This document shows positions 36,001 to 45,658 of a stretch of 60,000 nt of DNA, piece by piece. The position numbers and the translations under genes are program-made. The stretch's first letter is position 1. Each line of letters starts with the position of its first letter. The notes under the pieces were generated by a model. It had not been told where the DNA came from. It was given only the letters and a program-made list of their open reading frames with translations, and did no database searches. This stretch comes from Bolinopsis microptera (lineage: Eukaryota > Ctenophora > Tentaculata > Lobata > Bolinopsidae), in contig NC_087078.1 of the NCBI RefSeq assembly GCF_026151205.1, positions 12,323,118-12,383,117 of the forward strand, read 5' to 3'.

Positions 36001-38788
36001 TTTGTTATCAGGAATGTTTCTTCTACGGACTATAACATTAACATTGATGGACCCGCTGGTTTCAACTCATACTGCCACTCCCACTACGACGATAACAATA
36101 AGACAGTTAACTTCAGATACGTACCTGAAGTGTCGGGGAGGTATTCTGTACGGCTTTACAATAAGCAGAGTGAAATATTTGAGAGTCCGATTGAATTCAA
36201 AGTCATGCCTTTACCTGAGCCTAGAATATACCTTGTGGTGAAGGGTGATGGTATATCAAAAGGTGTTGTGAACAAACCAGCAAGTTTCGAGGTGATAACC
36301 AACAGCTCAGGAAATTTGACAGTTTCGATTGAAGGGCCAATTGACACTAAAATACGTGTAGCTGACCGTGAGGGTGACACAGGCTGTATTGTGTTTTATT
36401 TCCCAACGGTTGTTGGTGACTACAATATCCACCTCAACTATGCTGGAGTTGCTATTGATGGCTCACCTTACACTGCAAATATCGTAGAACCTGAAGAGCC
36501 TATCACTCAAATTTCCGACAAAGTCTTTGTCGATGAACGCTTTGTTATTCCTCTTCCAAGAACTGCAAATACAAGTGATCTTGTAGTTTCAGTTGGAGGT
36601 CCTGATGGGATCAACACTAAGGTACAGATTTCCAAAGATCCTCAGAACAAATCTGTTTCATATGTCCCAAACCTCCCAGGAAGGTTCCAACTGATAGTTG
36701 AGACGTCGGCTGGTCCGATTTATGGATCTCCATTCAATTTGACTGTGATCCCTCGGCTATCTTTGGAATGCACATGTACTGGAAAGGTTCTGGAGGGTAT
36801 GAAAGTGAGGGAGGTGGGGACACTTGCTATCGAATACAACCTTGAAAACCCTGGAGGTCTGTCTTATCTTATGACAGGACCATCACGACCTACCCTCCAG
36901 ATTTCAAGGAGAGACAATGTAGATTTTGTGAACTTCAGTCCTAAGAAGGTTGGTCGGTATCAGCTGGTTGTAAAGTACAACAACAAGGTCCTCAAGCACT
37001 CTCCTTTCCAATTTACTGTTGTAGACCTGAGTCATTTCAACTTTCTGTACCTTCAAGATGCCCTAAACTCAGTTCAACTCAACAAGAATGTAGCAGTTAC
37101 CTTAGACACTGGTAAGTGTGGTCCAGGGAAGGTAACGGCAGAGCTCCAAGGTCCACTGCATTATGACACTGTTGATGTTGACAACACACCAAACACTGCT
37201 ACGATAAAGTTTCGAGCCGCTAAACCCGGTCATTACAAGCTTAACATGTTTTATAATGGTATGTCCTTCCCTCAAAGTCCTTTTACCTTCCACGTATCGA
37301 GGAAAAGCGGGGGTAAAGCTACCGGGATGCCGATGGAAGGGGATGGATTGAAGGTTGCTTATGTGAACAAATCCAACTATATCTACATCAGCAATGTCCC
37401 CAAAGGAACGGGTCTTCAGGTGAGCTGGAGAAATCTTGTTTGATTACAAAAAATCGTTTCTTTATAAGACATATAGATCTTTGAGCGTTTATCACGTGAC
37501 CAAGCTGAAATCTAAATGTAAGTTATTATTTAACTCATCAACTTATTATGTCCTCTAGGTTGAAGTTCTCTCAGCTGATAAAATAGCACAGGAAGTGAGG
37601 GTACACTGTGGGGTGAGCTCATAAGTCATGTTTAATTTATGTATAATATACAGGGTGGGCCAAAAGTCAGTACCCATACATTGGCCTTAATAGCTCCGCC
37701 GTGTTTCATATTTGAGAGCTGTTGCTTTGCAGATGGCATACTGTACTTACTGGTTCGAGGATTCCGTCGTCAAAATTTGAAAATTCGAATATTTTAGACC
37801 ACGCCCATTCAATATTAAAACACCTATATTGTTTTCTCTGAACATGCTGAACGCCTAATTTTTCCAGAGACTGTAGATTATCAAATGTTGCATATGATCT
37901 AAAAACATGAGGCAAAACGGATTAGAAATGACGAAGTTATCAAGCATTTTCTGTATCTCGTTAACAAAATTGAATGGGTGATTATGTGACACCGTGACAC
38001 GACACCTTAATTGGGCACCCTTAACAATTCCCATAATGTTTAACGGGGTAGTTAACGGGGTCACCTTATCACGTGATTAGGTAAACCAATCACCTGATCA
38101 CACGTAATGAATAAACTCGTTATGCTTCATATCTCGGTCATCTGAGAAGCTACAGTTCTAATTCCTTCAGGAAAAACGTAATTCGAATGGCCAAACACAA
38201 TTCAATAACATTTAGCTTGATCCGACTATCCAAACTATCAATTAAATGTGAAAATGAACCTCCATTTGAAAAAAATGAACGCGAATATTTTTCGAGTTGA
38301 CAAATTCCTCGAACCAGTGGTGGTACTAAGTCATACCAGAAAGAAGTATTTAAATTGGGCACTCAGTGACTGAGCTATAAAGGCCAACGTATGGGTACTG
38401 ACTTTTGGCCCACCCTGTATGATAATATGATATAATAATATTTATTCACAGATAAATTCTAAAAATACAGCTGGTCTAAAATTGTCAGACTGTTGAACAC
38501 ACTATACCAACAAGTTTAAATTAACCAGTTAAAGATATTAATAAATATGGTATAATCAATATTTTATCATTGTTCATCGTTTATTTATTAATATTAATGA
38601 TTGATTGATTGATAATTTTAAGGAAGATTGCTCATTACAATATCCCAATGTAACTGATGAAGTTTCAGTCGGTCAGTACAGTGGAGTACGCGGTGTCCGG
38701 TGTTGGTGTTTACACAGTGAGTCTGAAGTGGGAGGGACAACAGCTTGTGGGGAGCCCTTTCACCGTTCCTGCAGTTGCTGTAGAGTGA
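11973..38788 (+). CDS. FLN: Giant filamin-type actin crosslinker (about 7,860 aa)
   Basis: The coding exons are 11973-15087, 15383-15982, 16341-16465, 16567-16698, 17011-17228, 17364-17526, 17672-17797, 17929-18057, 18261-18428, 18791-37419, 37559-37612 and 38669-38788. Every junction is GT-AG and every phase fits. The product has a ~1,238-residue Cys-rich disordered extension, CH1 and CH2 (about residues 1258-1480), and about 56 Ig-like filamin repeats ending in PFTVPAVAVE. Filamins bind F-actin through the CH pair and use the repeats as a flexible rod, scaffold and dimer interface. Known filamins have about 6 (Dictyostelium), 20 (fly) or 24 (vertebrate) repeats, so this one is far larger. 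Three single-base frame breaks (about 30482, 31735 and 33309) must be bridged for a full-length product. The start is uncertain: 11973 is the first ATG of the exon, and an ATG in the 16341 exon could start a classical short-N-terminus form. Confidence 0.88.
15383..15982 (+). CDS. Filamin gene exon 2: Ser/Thr-rich linker
   Basis: A 200-residue polar segment lies between a TTTCAG acceptor and a GTAAAT donor, phases 1 and 1. It contains three tandem Ser/Thr/Asp units (SSTSSTDRF, CASSTDRSS, ASSTETLK) and further Ser-rich stretches such as SRVDSNISIVSVD. No domain is recognised. It links the Cys-rich extension to the actin-binding domain. Confidence 0.8.
16341..17797 (+). CDS. Filamin gene exons 3-7: tandem calponin-homology (actin-binding) domains
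   Basis: Five short exons (16341-16465, 16567-16698, 17011-17228, 17364-17526, 17672-17797) join in phase. CH1 reads QQKVFARWINVQL, DLVDGTILVELVQALTGE and VLQILRLLWIVILRYQV. CH2 reads NRLIAWLKEHV, NLTRSWSDGKLLTLLVNS, PGLCPGG, AMDRAEAWLGVPQ and HSLLTYLSLYRHAELLKEGAPL. PGLCP and AEAWLGVPQ are hallmark filamin CH2 motifs, so this is a filamin/alpha-actinin-type actin-binding domain of normal length. The CH1 helix with VSLSALAADGVEFEGIDAVK is more divergent than usual. The intron at 16699-17010 contains several dispersed AATGTCCG-type words. Confidence 0.95.
17929..18428 (+). CDS. Filamin gene exons 8-9: first filamin repeat
   Basis: Exons 17929-18057 and 18261-18428 (both phase 0) encode one filamin Ig repeat, from AFAIGAGITGENV through DLIVRIGAEEEK and SIPGLYNIEILLEHESLPGFPKSFNVYPAK. 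The YxIxxLxxxxxLPGxP pattern of the last strands is typical. The following intron carries a 12-bp minisatellite. Confidence 0.93.
18446..18655. repeat. 12-bp minisatellite in filamin intron
   Basis: About 17 copies of TTATATTAATGC stand in tandem, a few with single substitutions (for example ATCAATGC, ATTAATAC, AGTAATGC). The array lies within the intron 18429-18790. It translates as a spurious Leu-Ile-Leu-Met run, which is not coding. Confidence 0.95.
18791..30481 (+). CDS. Filamin gene giant exon, part 1 (about 34 repeats)
   Basis: The exon follows a TTTAG acceptor in phase 0 and starts LSGPGLETGLVSGAPTYF, the canonical start of a filamin repeat. About 34 repeats follow, each ~85-95 residues and ending in motifs such as HVSGSPF, LIPNCPFQV, HISGSPFSV and DVEGSPFYFDV. 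Some lack the usual Gly-Ser-Pro ending (around 24.9-25.6 kb). Disordered inserts interrupt the rod: a Ser-rich one at about 28.33-28.86 kb and a Ser-Pro-rich one at about 30.0-30.15 kb (EKSPSPRPSTRSP). The frame stays open for over 11.7 kb, then closes at 30533-30535 just after a frame break near 30482. Confidence 0.93.
30482..31735 (+). CDS. Filamin gene giant exon, part 2 (shifted +1)
   Basis: The frame here is one base later than in part 1. It continues the rod with IEKETREQSIIFSPDIYPRV, a repeat ending HILESPFYIEI, a strongly basic insert (MRRKPKKKKKKVDP, about 31.07-31.12 kb) that resembles a nuclear localisation signal, a Thr-rich stretch and an acidic stretch. The start of another repeat follows (GRYVLEIFIK), after which the frame breaks again. 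Read alone, the frame runs on to a stop at 31800-31802. Confidence 0.8.
31736..33309 (+). CDS. Filamin gene giant exon, part 3
   Basis: The frame returns to that of part 1. It completes the broken repeat (DRRLFKRRFFLLANDALG) and goes on through about five repeats, with GPGFVGPVVVNV, FKRSGAGVL, DIKGSPIDI, TIPGCPLSFHC, GQGFTGPH, GLAGPGVLEV and HVPGSPRVV. It then enters the next repeat at IEVYGPGS, where a third break occurs. Read alone, the frame ends at 33419-33421. Confidence 0.85.
33310..37419 (+). CDS. Filamin gene giant exon, part 4 (about 13 repeats)
   Basis: The new frame resumes the interrupted repeat (GPLVLNRRTAFTVNTSGAGAG) and carries about 13 more repeats, including DVPGSPYIVVV, HIQGSPFIVHV, QIEGSPIAIDV, AIDGSPYTANI, PIYGSPFNLTV and SFPQSPFTFHV. 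A disordered insert lies at about 35.7-35.95 kb. The exon ends at GTGLQ with donor GTGAGC at 37420, phase 0. Confidence 0.92.
37559..37612 (+). CDS. Filamin gene penultimate exon (18 codons)
   Basis: A small exon between a CTCTAG acceptor and a GTGAGC donor, both phase 0, encodes VEVLSADKIAQEVRVHCG. It supplies the middle strands of the last repeat. It was found because the repeat begun at the end of the giant exon would otherwise be incomplete. Confidence 0.8.
37651..38417. mobile_element. Tc1/mariner-type non-autonomous element (MITE-like) in filamin intron
   Basis: Perfect 29-bp terminal inverted repeats start CAGGGTGGGCCAAAAGTC at 37651 and end at 38417, with weaker similarity extending to about 45 bp. 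TA dinucleotides flank both ends (37649-37650 and 38418-38419), as expected for the IS630-Tc1-mariner superfamily. The 767-bp interior has no transposase frame. It lies in the last intron of the filamin gene. Confidence 0.85.
38669..38788 (+). CDS. Filamin gene last exon
   Basis: After a GTTTCAG acceptor this exon encodes SVSTVEYAVSGVGVYTVSLK, then WEGQQLVGSPFTVPAVAVE and a stop at 38786-38788. This is the canonical end of a filamin repeat (Y-x-V-x-x-x-W-x-G-x-x-V-x-G-S-P-F). The longer frame starting at 38605 in another phase is a shadow. A possible poly(A) signal AATAAA occurs at 39241-39246. Confidence 0.88.
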   Translation, partial: SVSTVEYAVSGVGVYTVSLKWEGQQLVGSPFTVPAVAVE

Positions 38789-39297
38789 AATGCCGAAATG
38801 GGACCAATGCTCAATTCTAATGTGATGAAATTAAATAATATTTCCCGGATTGTACGCGGCTTTTGAGTGCTGTGAAAATTATCAAACATACGTCATACCG
38901 TTGCTGAGACTATAATTGAAAGTTCTGTATAATGGAGTAATGGGTATATTTTTTTAATAATCTCAATTATAGTAATAATGAAATATTTAGAGTGTTTTTT
39001 TTTGCAGTTTAGTAGTTTACTAGTGGCAGATTTGTAGAAATGACTCGAGATTTTTTGTATTTTATTGCCTTGATGGCATTTGTATAATTTCGAGAAAACA
39101 TGTATTTCTCGCAATTGATATGATTGTTGAGATATTTCGAGAAACGAAATCTTTAGAATATCCAAACATTCGATTTAGGATATCAATGTATTTATGGACT
39201 ATATGATTACTGATAATAATAAATGTCTCATTACTTGTCCAATAAAACAAACAAATCTTCGCTGTCTGTCCCTTCATGCGTGGGTGATGTACTTATG

Positions 39298-39305
39298 TAT
39301 AAAAA
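39298..39305 (+). promoter_or_regulatory. Candidate TATA box of the SRCR-Ly6 gene
   Basis: TATAAAAA lies 82-89 bases upstream of the start codon at 39387, leaving room for a short 5' UTR. The site is only about 510 bp past the filamin stop, so the two genes are closely spaced in tandem. Confidence 0.45.
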
Positions 39306-39386
39306 TGTGCAAACCAATCTTTTTGGAACAAATTCGCTTCAGTCGGTGATACTAACGATCCTTCGTTTAGTTATTAATTCAAAATA

Positions 39387-42300
39387 ATGACGTCCCTAGT
39401 TGTCAGTGTCTGTGTTGTCTCATGTTTGCTTAGCTTATCATTTGGAGCTATCATAATAGAAAGTAGTAAAATGACTGCAGAACAGTTTGTTTGCACGGAG
39501 AGACAGGCAGGAGGTAAGATTCCAGATAATTGCTAAACTGTAGGTTAGAATATTGCCATTCCATTCATATTATAAAACTTTGTTCTAATGTCAACTCTTC
39601 TTTCCTATATCGTGTAATCAGAGCACATGGTACGTTGATCACAGTGCTGGCAAGCACGACCGTTGCATTTATTGTGGGTATACTATGTTCCCCATTTACT
39701 ATTATACCCCTTTTACTTTTATACCCCCTTTGGTACACGTTACAAGCCTCTTTTGTGCACGCGAAGCGTGCACTCCGGCCGGAGGCGGCGGCCGAAGGCC
39801 GCCGCCTCCGGCAGGAGTTTTCCAGGCATTAAGACTCATCGGAAGTCGTTCAGCAGATTTATTTTTAGTTCAAAACATTCTAATTTGATGTCAAAGATGA
39901 CAGGAATAAAAAATAGTTATGTTCAGATTTTTAAGAAATTTGCATAAAATACTCGCCAGCACTGTTATACGAAATTCGGTAAAAAACCCAAAATCGCCAT
40001 ATTCAGGTGTCCTAAAAACCATGTTAAAATTGAGTTAGAGATCTGAAATTTTTCAGGGCGTCTAGACGTTGACCAAATTGACTGCAAAAAAAGTTTCAGG
40101 TTTCAGGAGCATCGGGAAATGGGTTTTCTAGAACCCCTGTTTTACGACAGATTGTCGGGACATATACAGATAGATATACATATATATTCAGGGATAGACG
40201 CTTTGCCAGTCAATTGTAGCCTGTATTTAAGTGTCCATAGATTTAAAAGTATAAAAGATACAGCCATTTCCGACCACAGGTCTTGCAAATATATGTTTAC
40301 ACTTTAGTTTACATTGTATAAAAAATTTTTGATGACGTCATCAAGTTAACCGTTTTTAAAACTTGATTTTTGACAAAGTAATAACTTTTAAAATTAATTT
40401 TAACCCATTAAGGAGTAATTTTATTCAAAATCTGAGGAAATTTTTACCTTAGATAATTGTTCAAGCATTCTGAAAATCTACCGGAAAGTTTTTCTAGCTT
40501 GCTCCTTCATAAAGATATTTGTCATTGAAGTTTGTGCTTTTTTGAAGAATTATTTTATAAAAACGTCAATTTTGCGATTTAGTATTCTTTGGTGTTGGGC
40601 CATGCCTTGGGTTGTGGAGCTCAGTTCTGCTTCCTATAGGTATAAATTGTGCATTAGGCTAGTTTTAAAGTTGAAAATCGAAAAGTTGCACACGTGGGGA
40701 CACGCCCAAATTGATAGAAAATTGCTAAAATCACTGAAAATTGCTGTTTTCGTCATTTTCTGTCAACTTTAGAGTGCCGTTGTGATTACAGTTCTTCTTG
40801 AAATACTTTGAAACTTTGCATGCTTATCAAGCTATATATAAAACAATTACATGCAAAAATTTACGGCGATTCAATATTGGATGCGCATGCAACGTCCGCT
40901 CAAAGTTTGCACGTGCGAAAGGTGAGAATTTTGCTCATTCGTGATTTCCAACAAATTCTGCTTTGCCACGACAGTTTAATGTCATTATATATGAATTTAA
41001 TGTCAACTTGAATGAGTATTAAGTGGTATATTCAGTCAGTGATGGACCGATATGCTTACCTAAACACAAGGAAATGTTTTTAAAGGAAAAATTTCGAAAT
41101 CGTTGAAACTTCCTCCTTATTATAATGAAGATATCAGTTTATATTTCGACTTTATAAAGTACCCTGACATTATAATCAAAAAGAGATGATATTTTACCAA
41201 AACCCATAATCATGGGTAGAGTGGACCGCTGCCAGTGTCTCTCTTTCCCAAACAAAAGGAAATGATATTAATTTGATTGACCGTTCTCAAATGCAAAATG
41301 ATACCGAGAATGAAATCGGTCGCTCGCTTTTCCCATTCATTTACAATTGTAATAGATTAAGAAGAACTACCCAAAGGCAGCTGTACTCGGCAATAAAGAT
41401 TCAATAAACTTCAGCTAATGCAATAAGTGATAACTACCACCCTTACCCCGAAATACTAGGTATCGACCCGAACGCAACCCAAAGAGATTTTTACAGCATC
41501 TGATTGACATGTAATCAATCGAAAATTATTACAATTCGTAAGCCGTGAATGAATGGGAAAAGCGAGCGACCGATTTCATTCTCGGTATCATTTTGCATTT
41601 GAGAACGGTCAATCAAATTAATATCATTTCCTTTTGTTTGGGAAAGAGAGACACTGGCAGCGGTCCACTCTACCCATGATTATGGGTTTTGGTAAAATAA
41701 CCTATCTGCTTATTTGCAGTTAAAGCTACATCAAACTTCAAAGGCAAAGGAACGACACATTTGACTTTGATGTAGAACCTTTGACTTTGAACCTGGTGAC
41801 CAGGTTCAAAATCTTATATATCCTATATCACCACAGATTTACGGTTAGTTAAAGAACTGAATGACGCTGAGGGTGGTGTTATAGTTCAAGCCAAAGAAGG
41901 CAGGCTGGAAGTCTGTTTAAGCTACCTAAACGTTACGGAAGATGAGGACGCACCACCGGAAGTGATATACGAGTGGGGGACTGTGTGTGATGACAACTTT
42001 AGTAAAGACACCGCCACTGCTATCTGCAAGACTTTCACCGTAGCTGAGTATGGGTTTGATTTCTCTGATGGAGTGTACTATGGAAGAAGTAATAATACTA
42101 AGTATAAAGTTGGTGAGTCATGAAATTTTTCCATATTCTGCTTTTTATCCTACTAAACTTAAAGTACTAAGGAGTAAGGGTAACGGATAGCCAATAAAAA
42201 TTGAAGATGTTTCAAGGAGGCTGTTGAGCTGGTACTCTGGTAGAATGAGATTCATTATGAAAAATTAATAAACCTTAAACACCAGCCTGCTACTCATGTG

Positions 42301-44855
42301 TATAAATATGTATTATGGTCGATGTATTATATCCTAGATCTGCAGTTTCTGTTTATTAGCTGATAATTCATATCATAATCACAGGAGGAAGCAAACAGCA
42401 ACATTACCTGGATGAAATGGACTGTCCCGAGGGAGTAACCAGCTGGTAATGTTCATTCTTTTTTTTCTTTTTTTATTTCTTTTTTTTCCTTTTATTATTA
42501 TTTTTCAATGTTCATTCTGACGTTAAACTTCTTAATTACCAGCTGGTAATGTTCATTATGACGTTAAACTTCTTAATTTTGGTGCTCAGAATAATATCAC
42601 AACAATGTAATCTTATATTGCCATTGGTCTGGGTCATTTGTTAGATTTAACTTATTTTAAATCTCAACTCTCTCATATTGATATAGGTGGGACTGCGGAT
42701 ACAGTGGAAAGGAAAATACCGAGAAGGTGAAAGTGAATGGAACTAGACAAATAGGGCGTCCTATTACAAATTGCAACCACAAGGAGGATGTCTTTATTGA
42801 GTGCAAGGAAGGTTCGGGCTTTGCTTTTGTGGCTTCTAAATCTTTGTGACGATTCGTCTGATAATATATAATTATTGTTTCAGCCTGGTAAAGATTAAGT
42901 GGCAAGCGAGTGAATAAATTTTAATTTTATGTCACATAATCGATGAGAATTGTAAATATCTTTAAGCATGATCTAATGAGATATAAGAAAGTTGAACTGG
43001 TTTTCATATCTTTGTTTCAGTTTTGTTCTGCTATCACTGCAGTGGGGACTCTTACGATGACTGCTCTGCGCTTAACATGCAGTCTAAACAGTGTGGAACC
43101 AGTTCGTTGAAATTTTATTTCCGTTGTCGAATGTGGCAAAATTTTTAAAAAGCTATCTTGTTGTTAGAATTTTACTTGTAGTTGTAAAGCTAGCCCCTCA
43201 GACATTACCTTTCGTTCCAATATCCATTATCCAAGCTACATTTTGAAATGATTGAGGATCAGCATCAACTTCAAGAGATAATACATACTTCGACCTTGAC
43301 TAAAGTACTGTAATTTTAAGATATTCTAGTGATATAAAATATCAATAAGTAAAACTGATAACCCCCCAGCAATGAACAGTTGTTTTCGTAAAGTGAAGCA
43401 GTATAAAGCTGGCGAGATGTCCGTAACTCACGGTTGCATGGCTGATACGAACTGTACCGCATGGGAAAAAAGTAATGCAATGATTAGTGGAATCAAGCTG
43501 TACTTTTAACGTACTTTTAACGTACTTTTAACGTACTTTTAACGTACTTTTAACGTACTTTTAGCGTATTTTTAATCTATTAATTTGTGGGTTTCTCGTT
43601 GACAAGAGGTCGGCCCTTACCAAATGTTTTGTAGTTTTGGAAATCCTTTCATCGTGATGTTAAACCATGGCAGTATCCAAGAAGCCCGACCATTCAAAGT
43701 TAAGGTAGACTTTAGGGTTACGTTAGAGTTATAGGGTCCCTAAAGTTTCCATCACCCCTAACTCTAAAAGTCTACCCTTAATAATAGTGAGGCTTCTTGG
43801 AATGGTCCAAACCATGCCAACTACAATTACAAACTAGACATAATATATCCAGCTGCCATGCCAACTACAATTACAAACTAGACATAATATATCCAGCTGC
43901 CATGCCAACTACAATTACAAACTAGACATAATATATCCAGCTGCCATGCCAACTACAATTACAAACTAGACATAATATATCCAGCTGTCTTCAAGGCCAC
44001 AAGTCGAGTGACGGTTGTTGGGGCTTTTCCGTTTAAAAAACAGTAACCAAGAAACCTAACGCTGTCTAGTTTGTAGTGACAGTGTAGTTTGTGTTTCTGA
44101 ACTTTATAGCAGAACACATTCCTGAGCACTTGTAAGAAGTCGTCTGCAGTACGACCCGTGTGACATGACATACACACACTCAAACATTAAGAGTTAACAG
44201 TGCAGTCTGGGGGACTATTACACTACTGTACATGGCAGTGTCACTAACACTGGATACTCTCTTACAGCATGCAAGGCGGATAAAGATAACGAGATGTGCT
44301 ACTGTAATGCTTGCACGGCTACCAAGTGCAATTCTCTCTTCCAACGTATGATTGTGAGTCGTGTTTGCCGGTTCATATAGCTTTGCAACATTCCTGGATG
44401 TAGGGAGTTTCTATTTCTTATTTTAACACCAATGCAGATGGTGTGATTTTTAACTTCTTGTATAATTGGTAACCAGTCGCATTCCTATGTCAGCAACATT
44501 GATCTGCGTGTGTCGAATTTGCATTCCGATGCACACATCAGAAACTTCCAGTTTTAAAGTATTTTATAGGCTTTGATCGAGGAATTTTACTGAAAGCAGT
44601 ACCCCCTTTTAACCAAAAAACCTTCGTAGAAGACACCGGTAATCGTGCAGTGTTATAGATAGGAATTTTACGCCTTTACCATGACGGTCTCTAACAGCAG
44701 TGCCACCTGTTAGTAACAAGGCATCTCACACACAAATATTTCAGTCAGATTTCGGAGAGTACTCGAAGGACTTTGGAAAGCTGGTGGAGTGGATGATCAG
44801 TAATTTTACAAAGATTATGAGATATGTCCTGTTTGACATCTCTGCTTATGGTTAA
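39387..44855 (+). CDS. Secreted SRCR + Ly6/uPAR-like domain protein (322 aa, 8 exons)
   Basis: Exons are 39387-39513, 41837-42112, 42385-42445, 42687-42811, 43021-43101, 43370-43471, 44268-44353 and 44745-44855. All phases match and the total is 969 nt. Exon 1 encodes a signal peptide (MTSLVVSVCVVSCLLSLSFG). Exons 2-4 encode an SRCR domain: GRLEVC, EWGTVCDDNFSKDTATAIC, LDEMDCPEGVTSWWDCGYSG and DVFIECKE. Exons 5-7 encode a Ly6/uPAR-like three-finger fold: VLFCYHCSG, YDDCSALNMQSKQC, NSCFRKVKQY, THGCMADTNC and CKADKDNEMCYCNACTATKCN. Exon 8 adds a short tail (VEWMISNFTKIMRYVLFDIS) that is too polar for a clear GPI signal. SRCR domains usually bind ligands or microbes; the role here is unknown. 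Donors after exons 4 and 5 are weak (GTTCGG, GTTCGT). AATAAA at 44935 is a likely poly(A) signal. Confidence 0.85.
39755..39811. repeat. Two adjacent GC-rich perfect hairpins with GAA loops
   Basis: Hairpin 1 has an 8-bp stem (39755-39762 with 39766-39773) and hairpin 2 a 15-bp stem (39779-39793 with 39797-39811). Both close on the trinucleotide loop GAA. They sit in the first intron of the SRCR-Ly6 gene as an island of very high GC in AT-rich DNA. Confidence 0.9.
41190..41699. mobile_element. Inverted-repeat (MITE/foldback-like) element, about 510 bp
   Basis: Arms of about 150 bp are near-perfect reverse complements. The left starts ATTTTACCAAAACCCATAAT and the right ends with its complement TTGGTAAAAT. 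The arms flank a ~210-bp centre. No coding frame or clear target duplication is seen. It lies in the first intron of the SRCR-Ly6 gene, 140 bp before exon 2. Confidence 0.85.
43500..43576. repeat. 11-bp tandem repeat (seven units)
   Basis: The unit GTACTTTTAAC is repeated five times exactly and twice with changes, just after exon 6 of the SRCR-Ly6 gene. It supplies the in-frame stop seen if that exon is read through. Confidence 0.9.
43678..43797. repeat. Imperfect inverted repeat
   Basis: The left arm begins CCAAGAAGCC and includes TTAAGGTAGACTTT; the right arm contains AAAGTCTACCCTTAA and ends GGCTTCTTGG. The arms are about 35 bp with mismatches. It lies in the sixth intron of the SRCR-Ly6 gene. 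Confidence 0.7.
43813..43988. repeat. 44-bp tandem repeat, four copies
   Basis: The unit begins CATGCCAACTACAATTACAA and ends ATATCCAGCTGC. Four apparently identical copies stand head to tail in the sixth intron of the SRCR-Ly6 gene. Confidence 0.93.
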
Positions 44856-44934
44856 TGTACTTTGAGCTGGCTCTCATACAACAAGCCTGAGACCATAGCA
44901 TTATGTGTGCTGGAAAATACGGCCGAAAGACTGA

Positions 44935-44940
44935 AATAAA
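44935..44940 (+). promoter_or_regulatory. Candidate poly(A) signal of the SRCR-Ly6 gene
   Basis: AATAAA occurs 80 bases after the stop codon of the SRCR-Ly6 frame, at a usual distance for a short 3' UTR. Confidence 0.5.
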
Positions 44941-45658
44941 GTTGATGTGTAAAATATATTTCTTACGTTAACGAATGTTTAACACCTTAAATGGAAATTC
45001 AGTCGGAAAAATTACTCGTGGCACGGCGATAATTTCTAAGTAGTTGAAGTCATAAAAAGTGTATGAAGTGTTTACCAGGCGTAGTTATATAGTATATACT
45101 ATATACCTAGCAATAATTCTGAGTTAAAATAGTCTCGAGTGTTCACTAAGTGCCACGTATAGTAAATAAAACTTGTAGGTTTACAACCTACCAGGACGCG
45201 CGCCGAGTTGGACTCGTCGACGGTCCTATATGGAACAAATATTTTAAGAGTATCACCCGTTAAAATAAAACTTGCACATGTTTACTGTTCTTAGCTATGT
45301 CCTGGTTCATCACTTTTGTAGCTATCAACCCCTTGGAAACGTGTCTTAAAAAGTAACTTAAATTGCAAGAATTTTAAGAAAAGCTTGAAACATATTTACA
45401 TTTTAAAACTACAGAAAAATACAAAAGTTTTCAAAAAACAAAAAACAATTCTTACCTATTCAAAACTCAAAGTTCACAAAAATGTCTGATTCTTTTCACC
45501 AAATGTAGATCTTCACGAATAAAAACCTTTCTTGAATTTAAAGTTAATAAAATCACAAATCCAATATGTTAGAGGTCACTTTAAACAACCATGAACTAAC
45601 GATTGTGATTAAAACTACCCTAACCAGAGTCAACTAACTCCGTCGACCCTCACTTCTT
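44941..45658. other. Convergent intergenic stretch, nothing recognised
   Basis: AT-rich DNA lies between the SRCR-Ly6 gene (plus) and the J-domain gene (minus), both with their 3' ends here. It has a short AT palindrome near 45085-45110 (TATAGTATATACTATA) and no coding frame that I can support. Confidence 0.45.

Noticed and set aside
38605-38820. 71-residue plus-strand frame at the filamin 3' end
   Set aside because: The last filamin exon uses a different frame starting at 38669, where the product matches a filamin repeat end. This frame has no such match.
39530-39947. Three overlapping frames (up to 100 residues), one with a hydrophobic run
   Set aside because: They cover the GC hairpins inside an intron. 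The SRCR gene splices from 39513 to 41837 in exact phase without them.
43813-43988. Possible CRISPR-like repeat
   Set aside because: The units are contiguous tandem copies with no unique spacers, in an intron of an animal gene.
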